Below, piece after piece: positions 1 through 7,569 of a stretch of 64,000 bases of DNA; within the stretch, counting starts at the first letter, position 1; each line of letters starts with the position of its first letter. Both the position numbers and the translations under genes were made by a program. The DNA comes from UBA5109 sp038148755 (lineage in GTDB: Bacteria > Pseudomonadota > Gammaproteobacteria > Pseudomonadales > Pseudohongiellaceae): assembly GCA_038148755.1 (NCBI GenBank), contig JAYQWA010000008.1, positions 11,737-75,736 of the forward strand. The letters are read 5' to 3'. The notes below the pieces were generated by a model. That model worked only from the letters and a program-made list of their open reading frames with translations. It had not been told where the DNA came from and made no database searches.

Positions 1-318
1 CCTAGCTTCTTCTTCTGCGTCTTCCGCTTCTTCCATTATTTCTTCGCCTGTATTTTCAGCCTGCTCCATCGCTTCATTCATTCGGGCTTCGGCAGCGACA
101 ACAGATTCAGCCAGCATATCTTCAGCCTACTCTACCATATTAGCCGCCTCGTCCTGAACGTTTTCAATCAACTCATCGGCTGATGGCGATGAAGACGTTG
201 ACGGTGTACTGGCCTGAGTTGTAGACGGCGTTGCAGAGCTCGTTGTCTCTTCGGAACCACAGGAGGCCAGACCAAAAAATGTAAACGCAAGCAGGGAAAT
301 TAAAGTAAATTTTTTCAT
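1..318 (-). pseudogene. small acidic lipoprotein gene interrupted by an in-frame TAG (runs off the window edge)
   Basis: The frame starts at the ATG at 318-316, after GGAG at a good distance. The N-terminus is a lipoprotein signal: hydrophobic LISLLAFTFFG followed by the lipobox LASC, so the mature protein would be anchored through Cys. A Ser/Thr/Pro-rich linker and an acidic segment follow. TAG at 127-129 ends it after 63 residues, but the same frame then stays open to base 1 with no further stop, and the translation keeps the Ala/Glu/Met-rich character (AEDMLAESVVAAEARM, then EEAEDAEEEAR). A single CAG-to-TAG change would explain this. It could also be a genuine short lipoprotein with fortuitous downstream openness; the matching composition makes interruption more likely. 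Function unknown. Confidence 0.6.
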
Positions 319-386
319 CTTATAGTCTCCATTTAATGTTAAACCATAATGTCGGCATATAAAGTGCTCTTTATAAGCAGCGACTT

Positions 387-1475
387 TCATTCGAATTGCA
401 GATGCAGATTAGATATTTCTATATCACAATATTCTCGCGTAAATTCATGTTCAGCTACTTTACGGTAGCGTCCTTCTGTCACCATTGGTTCAGTGAGATA
501 TTCGGGGTCCTTTACAGTCACGCGATAAGAAATAACCAGACCATCATCCGCTAAACTATATTCTTCGAGAATCTGCTTTTCAGTACTTGAATCAAGCCCT
601 CGGGTTATTCCCCAGGCAGTATGTGCAAAATCTGTAGTTGTAATAAGCAAAGTTCCATCATCCAGAATTTCTCCTCGGGAAAAACCCAATGCATCCGGTA
701 CATAATCTGCAGGAGGCGTTTCCCGGTCAAAGTAAATGGTGCGGATTTCCGGTATCAGTTCCGTTTCAATTTGCATCCGCCCGGCATCGCGTGTGATACG
801 GGTAGCATAAGGCCACGTTATAGTTCTGGGGACACCTAAAGCCAGGCATTGCAGAAATGGATCATCATTAATATCAAATTCCGCCACCTGTGCTTCGCCT
901 CTGGCAGTCAAATCCAGGCCAACAGGCGCAGAAAAATTACCGATAAGCGCTCTACGCAGTCTCTCTTCTGGCGTAAGGTCAGACAAGCCTGCCCAGGTAC
1001 CGGAGAAATCAGTGGAAGGCCTTATTTCACCATCACCAATAAGGTTGGTTGCCTGCATTGGTTCTATGCCTTCAGGTGGCCTGAATGAGTAAAACACACG
1101 TCCATCTTCATGCTGAAAATAGTCCAGCAAACCAAACTTTCGGCTTGTATCCCGATTTGGATTGGCAACTACTTGTACTCTGTCGCCTACTTTTACCGAG
1201 TCTTGTTGCCAGCCATTTCCCATCAATCCGGCAATTGAATGGCCTTCAATAGTCCATGTTTCAACCTGCCCGTCTTCATTTGTAACATCCACAGCCCAAA
1301 ATACATGAGGACTACGCCACCGGACCTGTTTAACAACGCCAGTCATCGTAATAGTCTCGTCAATTAAAAAAGGCGCCCGCGAATGGTGTGCTTCTGCGCT
1401 TAAAATGGGCGTGCATATGAAAAAAGCAATCAGCACCTTTTTGAATGATTCTATAATTTTTCCTGAATCGGCCAT
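387..1475 (-). CDS. exported DUF6152 protein fused to a second conserved domain
   Basis: About 362 residues. I chose the ATG at 1475 over a TTG two codons earlier because GAG lies seven bases upstream. A signal peptide ends near SAEA, and the mature protein begins HHSRAPF, the His-His-Ser start typical of DUF6152 proteins. Residues about 30-125 are the DUF6152 small beta domain. From about TDFSGTW to the end is a second domain whose pattern (LSGxW, an FPR/VPR-type motif, YVPDALGFSRG, a late Cys) matches the separate protein at 12288-12995. The neighbouring gene at 11880-12260 is a stand-alone DUF6152. The protein is probably periplasmic. Function is not known; the family often sits near aromatic or steroid catabolism genes, but that is context only. 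Confidence 0.75.
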   Translation of the reverse strand: MADSGKIIESFKKVLIAFFICTPILSAEAHHSRAPFLIDETITMTGVVKQVRWRSPHVFWAVDVTNEDGQVETWTIEGHSIAGLMGNGWQQDSVKVGDRVQVVANPNRDTSRKFGLLDYFQHEDGRVFYSFRPPEGIEPMQATNLIGDGEIRPSTDFSGTWAGLSDLTPEERLRRALIGNFSAPVGLDLTARGEAQVAEFDINDDPFLQCLALGVPRTITWPYATRITRDAGRMQIETELIPEIRTIYFDRETPPADYVPDALGFSRGEILDDGTLLITTTDFAHTAWGITRGLDSSTEKQILEEYSLADDGLVISYRVTVKDPEYLTEPMVTEGRYRKVAEHEFTREYCDIEISNLHLQFE

Positions 1476-1605
1476 TCGCAATCTCTAGTTTCCAAAAAGT
1501 CGGTAGATGATAGTAGTGGTATTGACGTGAGAATTCCAGTTTGTAGAAAGCGGCGGTGTAGCGTTACTATGCCGGACTGCTTTTTTATGAAATACGGAAT
1601 AATTT

Positions 1606-2556
1606 ATGCAAACTCTTCCTTTCAGTAATGGTGATCAGATGCCCATTCTTGGTCTGGGTACCTGGAAAACCACCAACGATGACATTAAACCCATCATAAA
1701 AGAAGCTATCGATATTGGTTACAGGCATCTGGACTGTGCTGCCGTCTATGGTAACGAAAGCGGCATTGGTGAAGCGCTGACAGAAGTTTTTGCACAAAAT
1801 CAACTGACCCGGGAAGAGTTGTGGGTCACCTCCAAACTCTGGAATACAGCTCATCTGCCTGAAGATGTTGCCCCGGCACTGAAAAAATCACTTAACAACC
1901 TGCAACTCGACTATCTGGATTTATATCTGATTCACTGGCCAGTAGCTGTCAAACCAGATGTAGGGTTTCCTCAATCAGCGGACGACTACCTGAGCCTGGA
2001 ACAGGCTCCCATCATCGATACCTGGCAAGCCATGGAAGAATGCGTTGCTGCCGGACTGGTGACGCATATTGGTGTATCCAATTTCAGCAAAGTTAAACTG
2101 CAAAACCTGGTTACACTTGGCAGGATCAAACCGGAAGTTAATCAGGTAGAGCTGCATCCCCTGCTGCAGCAACCGGAACTGAAAAATTATTGTGACAAGG
2201 AAGGCATATACCTGACCGCTTACGCGCCGCTTGGCTCGAGTGATCGACCGGCTTTTTTCCGCGAAGAAAACAGCCCTTCCCCTTTGGAGCTTCCACTTAT
2301 CAAAAAAATTGCGGAAGACAATCAGGCCAGTCCGGCACAGGTACTACTGGCCTGGGCGATGCAACGTGGCACTGCGGTTATTCCCAAAAGTGTCAGACCA
2401 AAACGTATGCGGGAAAACCTGGCGTCAATTAATCTGACTCTCAGTACCGAAGAAATGGCACTGATACAGACCCTGGATCAGCACTGTCGCTTATTAAGTG
2501 GCAAAATCTGGGGTGGCCCCTATACCTATGAAAACCTTTGGGATGAAAAAGAATAG
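1606..2556 (+). CDS. aldo/keto reductase
   Basis: 316 residues, the usual length for a cytoplasmic NADPH-dependent AKR that interconverts aldehydes or ketones with alcohols. The catalytic tetrad is visible: Asp and Tyr in GYRHLDCAAVYGNE, Lys in SKLWNT, His in LYLIHWPV. The C-terminal cofactor segment VIPKSVRPKRMREN is also present. The N-terminal LGLGTW strand starts the barrel. It is closest in pattern to the AKR1/AKR5-type enzymes, but the substrate cannot be read from sequence. It is followed on the same strand by a VOC protein and a small monooxygenase-like protein with short gaps, so co-transcription is likely. Confidence 0.9.
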   Translation: MQTLPFSNGDQMPILGLGTWKTTNDDIKPIIKEAIDIGYRHLDCAAVYGNESGIGEALTEVFAQNQLTREELWVTSKLWNTAHLPEDVAPALKKSLNNLQLDYLDLYLIHWPVAVKPDVGFPQSADDYLSLEQAPIIDTWQAMEECVAAGLVTHIGVSNFSKVKLQNLVTLGRIKPEVNQVELHPLLQQPELKNYCDKEGIYLTAYAPLGSSDRPAFFREENSPSPLELPLIKKIAEDNQASPAQVLLAWAMQRGTAVIPKSVRPKRMRENLASINLTLSTEEMALIQTLDQHCRLLSGKIWGGPYTYENLWDEKE

Positions 2557-2634
2557 CGTTTGTTATTTAATTCACTTTGTATCTATAAGCCTAAGCCGAT
2601 AACAGAAACAAAGGCAAAAAGACCAGGAGACAGC

Positions 2635-3447
2635 ATGCCCAGATTAACAAGCCAAAAATATATAAAAAGCTTTTTAAGAAGCGTATTACTTATCAGCTTT
2701 TTTGCGTCCATGAGCAGCTTTGGTCAGCTGGCTGAGCCCAATGCTAAAGGGGTAAGCATGGGACATTTACATTTTCAGGCGTCGGATATCGAGGCCAGCA
2801 ATACATTCTGGGAAAATCTTGGAGCTAGCTCCATACAAAATGGGCCTATCAATATGTATGCAATTCCAGGTGTGCTGATTCTGGTACGTGAAGCCGAACC
2901 TAGCAGTGGTTCAGCTGGAACCTCGATCATTCATGTCGGTTTCCATGTGCCTGATGTTGATGCCGCTTTTGAACGTTGGTCTGCTGCAGGCATAGATGTA
3001 GAGCGTGGCGATTTTGACTTCCAGCTCTGGGTTAATGGCCCGGACGGACAGCTTATCGAAATTCTGGAAAACCCGGAAATCTCTGTGCCGATCCAGATGC
3101 ATCATATTCATTGGGAGACTCCTGATATCCCAGCAATGCAGGCATGGTATAGCGATATGTTTGGTGCCGTACCTGGCATGCGTGGACAATTCCAGGCTGC
3201 CGATGTGCCCGGTGTCAATCTCACTTTTAACCCTGCAGAAAGTCAGGTCGTTGGTACACAGGGTACTGTCCTTGACCATATCGGTTTCGAAGTTACCGAC
3301 CTGAAAGCAACCATTGCCCGCTTGGAAGCAGCTGGTGTCGTGATGGACTCCGGCTACCGCGACATTGCAGCGGCCAATCTGGCCATTGCCTTTTTGACAG
3401 ATCCCTGGGGAACCTATATCGAATTAACGCAAGGGCTGGAACCGTAA
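2635..3447 (+). CDS. exported VOC (glyoxalase/bleomycin-resistance fold) protein with two modules
   Basis: 270 residues. The ATG at 2635 is preceded by AGGAGA and begins a signal peptide (basic start, hydrophobic LLISFFASMSSFG), so the protein is predicted to leave the cytoplasm, which is unusual for this fold. Two VOC repeats follow: MGHLHFQASDIEASNTFW through IEILENPE, and MHHIHWETPDIPAMQAWY through YIELTQG. His near the start and Glu near the end of each repeat are the usual metal ligand positions. VOC proteins include dioxygenases, isomerases and binding proteins; the reaction here is not predictable. Confidence 0.8.
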   Translation: MPRLTSQKYIKSFLRSVLLISFFASMSSFGQLAEPNAKGVSMGHLHFQASDIEASNTFWENLGASSIQNGPINMYAIPGVLILVREAEPSSGSAGTSIIHVGFHVPDVDAAFERWSAAGIDVERGDFDFQLWVNGPDGQLIEILENPEISVPIQMHHIHWETPDIPAMQAWYSDMFGAVPGMRGQFQAADVPGVNLTFNPAESQVVGTQGTVLDHIGFEVTDLKATIARLEAAGVVMDSGYRDIAAANLAIAFLTDPWGTYIELTQGLEP

Positions 3448-3491
3448 ACTTTTTAACTAACTTTTAAATAATTATTCCTAGAGAGACAACA

Positions 3492-3785
3492 ATGATAGCA
3501 ACCCTAGTCATCTTTAATTACAGCGATGATTTTAACGAAGAAAAAGTTCGTAACATCGCTGAGTCAGCAAGACCTAAATTTGAAAACATGCCCGGTTTAC
3601 GCTCAAAAGCCTTTTCATATAATGCAGAAGCCAACAGCGCAAAAAATTATTATGTATGGGAAGACGCCAACGCTGCCAAAAATTTTTTTACTGAAGAGAA
3701 CATCAGTAATATCGGCAACATTTATGGCGTCAGACCCAGCGTAGAATTTCTTGAAGTCGCAACGCTGGTGGATAATCATTCCTGA
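3492..3785 (+). CDS. small dimeric alpha/beta-barrel protein, monooxygenase-like
   Basis: 97 residues with no signal peptide. The pattern of a first strand (MIATLVIFNY), a helix, a central strand ending KAFSYNAEANSAKNYYVW, a second helix rich in Ala/Asn/Phe and a final strand VEFLEVATLV fits the dimeric ferredoxin-like fold of the ABM/YdhR-type putative monooxygenases. These small proteins act on aromatic or polyketide-like compounds or simply bind them. It starts 44 bases after the VOC gene, after an AGAGAGA ribosome-binding stretch, so the three genes from 1606 may be one unit. Family assignment rests on fold pattern only. Confidence 0.65.
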   Translation: MIATLVIFNYSDDFNEEKVRNIAESARPKFENMPGLRSKAFSYNAEANSAKNYYVWEDANAAKNFFTEENISNIGNIYGVRPSVEFLEVATLVDNHS

Positions 3786-3942
3786 TTGACTTAAAAATTT
3801 AAGTAATTTTTCAGCACATAATTAACCCGAACAAAAGAAGGTAATTCGTTTAAACTGATTTCTGCCGAACCGGTAATCTCTGCAGATGAGATTGAACTGC
3901 CGGGACTGAGACCATTATTCCTATCTATAAAAGTTTATTTGT

Positions 3943-4695
3943 ATGTTTGAGCTCTTAGGCAATGACCCCTGGCTGCTACTGTTAATTGTGGCTGTGGCTT
4001 TTTTCGCTGGCATAGTACATGGCGCAATCGGTATGGTTGGCGGTCTTCTGATGACAGGGGTGCTCGCACATTTTATCGGCATAAAAATAACCGTGCCGGT
4101 CATCACCTGTGCTTTGATATTCAGTCATTTAAGTCGTGGCTATATGCTGAGGAAAGATATCGATTTCTGGGCCGTACGGCATGTCCTTTTATTCGGGCTG
4201 CCGACTGTTGTACTCGGCTCAGTTATTTTTGGTTATTTATCTCCCCGGATCATCGCACTGGTTTTCGGTTCGGTATTAACCATTTCACTGCCCATAAAAT
4301 ATTGGGCACGAAGTCATTCCATCAAAACTGGACCCAAATTACTGGCAGGTGCTGCAGTCGTGTGGGGAGGCCTGGCAGGTAATGTTATCGGCCCGGGTTT
4401 TTTCCTCGCACCTTTCCTGTTAGGCACGGGAATGAACCGGCTGACTTTTGTTGGTACGCTGGCAACAATTACGCTGGTTATGAATTTAATCAAAATTTCT
4501 GTTTTTGGTTTTACCGATTTACTGACACCGGAATTGCTTATTCTCGGCATTATCGCTGGCATCTCGACCATTCCCGGAAACTTTCTGGGGCAAAAAATTC
4601 TGCGAAAAATGACTGATGGCATTCACGGAAAAATAGTTGATACGATGACTATAGCGCTGGTTGCAAACTTCTTTTACCTGGCGTTTAGCGCATAA
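3943..4695 (+). CDS. TauE/SafE-family sulfite/anion exporter
   Basis: 250 residues, largely hydrophobic, with about eight membrane segments and the Gly-rich repeat near the N-terminus (AGIVHGAIGMVGGLL) and again in the second half (GNVIGPGFFLAPFLLG) that typifies TauE/SafE proteins. Members export sulfite, sulfoacetate or other organic anions across the inner membrane; the substrate here is unknown. No clear Shine-Dalgarno precedes the ATG. It lies between the VOC/monooxygenase-like genes and the prp operon on the same strand, and the prp promoter begins only about 50 bases after its stop. Confidence 0.85.
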   Translation: MFELLGNDPWLLLLIVAVAFFAGIVHGAIGMVGGLLMTGVLAHFIGIKITVPVITCALIFSHLSRGYMLRKDIDFWAVRHVLLFGLPTVVLGSVIFGYLSPRIIALVFGSVLTISLPIKYWARSHSIKTGPKLLAGAAVVWGGLAGNVIGPGFFLAPFLLGTGMNRLTFVGTLATITLVMNLIKISVFGFTDLLTPELLILGIIAGISTIPGNFLGQKILRKMTDGIHGKIVDTMTIALVANFFYLAFSA

Positions 4696-4716
4696 TACTT
4701 GGCGCTATCTCTATAC

Positions 4717-4780
4717 ATTGTCGACAATAATGGCATTTATTATTGAATAAATGGAATTTATTGCTTATATTGTCGACAAT
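4717..4780 (+). promoter_or_regulatory. prp operon promoter with two identical 12-bp palindromic operators
   Basis: ATTGTCGACAAT occurs at 4717-4728 and again, identical, at 4769-4780. The 52-bp spacing is close to five helical turns, so both sites face the same side. Between them CATTTATT (4734-4741) and AATAAATG (4746-4753) form a further perfect inverted repeat. A plausible sigma-70 promoter, TTGAAT (4743-4748), a 17-bp spacer and TATATT (4766-4771), puts the second palindrome over the -10/+1 region. TTGTnnACAA-type sites are typical of FadR-subfamily GntR regulators, one of which is encoded at 6883-7569. Confidence 0.75.
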
Positions 4781-4800
4781 TTTTAAAAATAGAGAATAGT

Positions 4801-5709
4801 ATGAGTTACACCTCACCCGCTCTCACCTTTCGAAAATTAGTTGAAACAGAAAAACCCTTGCAGTGTGTAGGTGCCATCAATGCCTATCACGCAAGGCTGG
4901 CTGAAGCCGTCGGTTTCAAGTCTCTCTATATTTCCGGTGGTGGTGTCGCTGCCGGTTCCTGTGGCATTCCCGATCTGGGCATCACTACCCTGGAAGATGT
5001 CTTGATAGACCTGCGCCGCATTACTGATGTTACCGAAGCGCCTGTCATGGTTGATATTGACGTTGGCTGGGGCGGTGCTTTTAACATTGCCCGTGCCATT
5101 CGTTCCATGACCAAGTTTGGCGCGGCGGCGGTTCACATTGAAGACCAGGTCATGCAAAAACGCTGCGGCCATCGGCCTAATAAAGCCATTGTGTCACAAG
5201 TCGAAATGGTGGATCGCATTAAAGCTGCTGTAGATGCCAGAACCGATCCTGATTTTGTCATTATGGCACGCTCTGATGCGCTTGCTGTTGAAGGACTGCA
5301 ATCAGCTATTGATCGAGCCTGTGCCTGCGTTGAAGCCGGTGCCGATATGATTTTCCCGGAAGCCATGACAGAACTAGATATGTACCGTCAATTTGTCGAT
5401 GCCGTGAAAGTTCCCGTTTTGGCCAATATCACGGAGTTTGGCGCAACCCCGCTTTTTACCACTGAAGAATTGGCCAGTGCCGGTGTCAGTATCGCTTTAT
5501 ATCCGCTGTCAGCATTTCGTGCCGCTAATGCGGCTGCACTGAAGATTTATCAAACCCTGCTCAATGAAGGCACACAAAAAAATGTTATCAACATGATGCA
5601 GAGTCGTGATGAACTGTATGAGTATCTTGACTATCACAGCTATGAACAAAAACTTGATGCCCTGTTTAATAGAGAAAGTAATAAAGAGATTGCCAAAGAG
5701 AATAAGTAA
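4801..5709 (+). CDS. prpB: methylisocitrate lyase
   Basis: 302 residues. It cleaves 2-methylisocitrate to pyruvate and succinate, the last step of the methylcitrate cycle for propionyl-CoA. It shows the isocitrate lyase/PEP mutase barrel features: SLYISGGGVAAGSCGIPDLG, the acidic metal site VMVDIDVGWGG, and the catalytic loop KRCGH. Methylisocitrate-specific context is strong because prpC, acnD and prpF follow. The leader has only a weak Shine-Dalgarno (AGAGAA). It is the first gene of the operon, directly after the double-palindrome promoter. Confidence 0.95.
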   Translation: MSYTSPALTFRKLVETEKPLQCVGAINAYHARLAEAVGFKSLYISGGGVAAGSCGIPDLGITTLEDVLIDLRRITDVTEAPVMVDIDVGWGGAFNIARAIRSMTKFGAAAVHIEDQVMQKRCGHRPNKAIVSQVEMVDRIKAAVDARTDPDFVIMARSDALAVEGLQSAIDRACACVEAGADMIFPEAMTELDMYRQFVDAVKVPVLANITEFGATPLFTTEELASAGVSIALYPLSAFRAANAAALKIYQTLLNEGTQKNVINMMQSRDELYEYLDYHSYEQKLDALFNRESNKEIAKENK

Positions 5710-5721
5710 GGAGACTAAAAA

Positions 5722-6870
5722 GTGAGTACTGACGCTATCGTACCCAAAGTAAAAAAATCTGTTGCTCTGTCTGGAGTCGCTGCCGGCAATACAGCTATCT
5801 GTACTGTCGGGCGTACCGGCAATGACTTACATTACCGCGGCTACGACATTCTCGATTTTGCTGAAACTGCAGAGTTCGAGGAAATTGCTCACTTACTGAT
5901 TCATGGGCACTTGCCAAATCAGACTGAGCTGACAGCTTATAAAGCCAAATTAAAATCTATGCGCAAGCTGCCGGACGCCGTCATAAAAGCCATGGAAGCC
6001 TTGCCTGCCAGTGCCCATCCCATGGATGTCATGCGCACCATGAGTTCGGTATTGGGAACTATCGTGCAGGAAAAAGAAGAACATCCTGAAGCAGAAGCCC
6101 GCGACATCATTGACCGTTTGATGGCGAGCTTCGGCTCTGCCCTTATATACTGGTATCACTTTACTGTAAACGGCAAACGTGTTGATGTAGACACAGACGA
6201 TGACTCCATCGGTGGTCACTTTTTACATCTGCTGCATGGGGAAAAACCTGCAGAGTCCTGGGTACGTGCCATGCACACCTCACTCAATCTTTATGCCGAG
6301 CATGAGTTTAATGCTTCAACTTTTACAGCCCGGGTCATAGCCGGCACCAATTCCGATATATACTCCGCCATTACCGGGGCGATTGGTGCCTTACGTGGTT
6401 CTAAACATGGTGGTGCCAATGAGGTGGCCTTTCATGTTCAGAGCCGTTACCAATCTGCTGATGAAGCTGAAGCGGATATCCGTGAAAGAGTCGCAAAAAA
6501 AGAAATCGTCATTGGCTTTGGTCATCCGGTTTATACCGTAGGGGATCCCCGTAACGAAGTGATCAAGCGTGTATCCAAACAACTGTCAGACGAATCCGGC
6601 GATTCCCTGATGTACGACATCGCAGAACGCCTGGAGTCTGTCATGTGGGAAATCAAAAAAATGTTTCCAAATCTGGACTGGTTCTCCGCCGTATCCTACA
6701 ACCAGATGGGCATACCAACCGATATGTTCACGCCACTGTTTGTGATTGCCCGGGTTTCAGGCTGGGGCGCTCATGTCATCGAACAACGCCAGGATGGCAA
6801 AATTATTCGTCCTTCTGCCAATTACACCGGACCGGAAAACCGCGAATATATTCCGATTGAAAATCGTTGA
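5722..6870 (+). CDS. prpC: 2-methylcitrate synthase
   Basis: 382 residues, starting with GTG twelve bases after the prpB stop and after AAGGAGA. It condenses propionyl-CoA with oxaloacetate to 2-methylcitrate. Citrate-synthase-family active-site segments are present: GSKHGGANE with the first catalytic His, GFGHPVYTVGDPR with the second, and SAVSYNQMGIPTDMFTPLF towards the end. The N-terminal YRGYDILDFAE is typical of the short, dimeric PrpC/citrate synthase 2 group. Citrate synthase activity as a side reaction is common in the family. Confidence 0.95.
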   Translation: MSTDAIVPKVKKSVALSGVAAGNTAICTVGRTGNDLHYRGYDILDFAETAEFEEIAHLLIHGHLPNQTELTAYKAKLKSMRKLPDAVIKAMEALPASAHPMDVMRTMSSVLGTIVQEKEEHPEAEARDIIDRLMASFGSALIYWYHFTVNGKRVDVDTDDDSIGGHFLHLLHGEKPAESWVRAMHTSLNLYAEHEFNASTFTARVIAGTNSDIYSAITGAIGALRGSKHGGANEVAFHVQSRYQSADEAEADIRERVAKKEIVIGFGHPVYTVGDPRNEVIKRVSKQLSDESGDSLMYDIAERLESVMWEIKKMFPNLDWFSAVSYNQMGIPTDMFTPLFVIARVSGWGAHVIEQRQDGKIIRPSANYTGPENREYIPIENR

Positions 6871-6882
6871 GTAATAAAAAAT

Positions 6883-7569
6883 ATGTTGGCTAACACGGAA
6901 TCTGCGATCACCAGTACTGACAAAACCTTTTTACAGCTACGAAAAGATATCGTCAAAGGCACTATCGTTGCCGGTTCAAAATTAAGTGAAACAGAGTTAT
7001 CAACAAAGTATGCTGTCAGCCGTGCCGTTATTCGTGAAGCGATTAACCGGCTTGAGTCCTGCCATCTGGTTGAACGCAAGGCCAATATCGGCGCCCGTGT
7101 TGTCAGTATAAGCACGGCAGGCTTGATGGAGCTTTATCAGGTCCGTGAGGCACTTGAAGGCATGGCTGCCCGGCTTGCCGCCATCAACATGAGTGACGAT
7201 GAAATAGCGGACTTAAATAAATTACTCAGTACACATTTTCAGATTGTTAAAGACGGCGAGACCTACTATCAGGAAGCCGGTGACCTGGATTTTCACTACC
7301 GCATTATTCTCGGCAGTAAGAACAGCCAACTTATTTCCATGTTGATGGACAGTACCTATCATCTAATCCGCATGTACCGCGTCCAGCTGGGCATGTCCGG
7401 CCCCAGAGTGACCACGGCTTTTGATGAGCATAAGCAGATTGTCCAGGCCATATCAAACCGCGATGGTGAGCTTGCCGAAATACTGATGCGCCGCCACATC
7501 CTGTACAGCAAAAACAGTCTGCAACTGAAATTAAGCGGCCAGCCTCAGACAGCAGTAAAAGCCTCATGA
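6883..7569 (+). CDS. GntR-family (FadR/FCD subfamily) transcriptional regulator of the prp operon
   Basis: 228 residues. The N-terminal winged helix is clear (LSETELSTKYAVSRAVIREA, then RLESCHLVERK). The C-terminal helical FCD domain carries the expected acidic/His metal-site residues in DLDFHYRIILG, DEHKQIV and the final RRHI. It lies inside the operon, 12 bases after prpC, and its TGA overlaps the acnD start (ATGA at 7566-7569), so it should be co-expressed with the enzymes it probably controls. The likely target is the pair of palindromes upstream of prpB. A metabolite of the cycle is the expected ligand, by inference. Confidence 0.9.
   Translation: MLANTESAITSTDKTFLQLRKDIVKGTIVAGSKLSETELSTKYAVSRAVIREAINRLESCHLVERKANIGARVVSISTAGLMELYQVREALEGMAARLAAINMSDDEIADLNKLLSTHFQIVKDGETYYQEAGDLDFHYRIILGSKNSQLISMLMDSTYHLIRMYRVQLGMSGPRVTTAFDEHKQIVQAISNRDGELAEILMRRHILYSKNSLQLKLSGQPQTAVKAS

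Noticed and set aside
3822..3950. A 42-codon open piece upstream of the TauE gene with protein-like composition (SFKLISAEPVISADEIELPG).
   Set aside because: No start codon or ribosome-binding site, and it overlaps the start of the real gene; at most a gene remnant.
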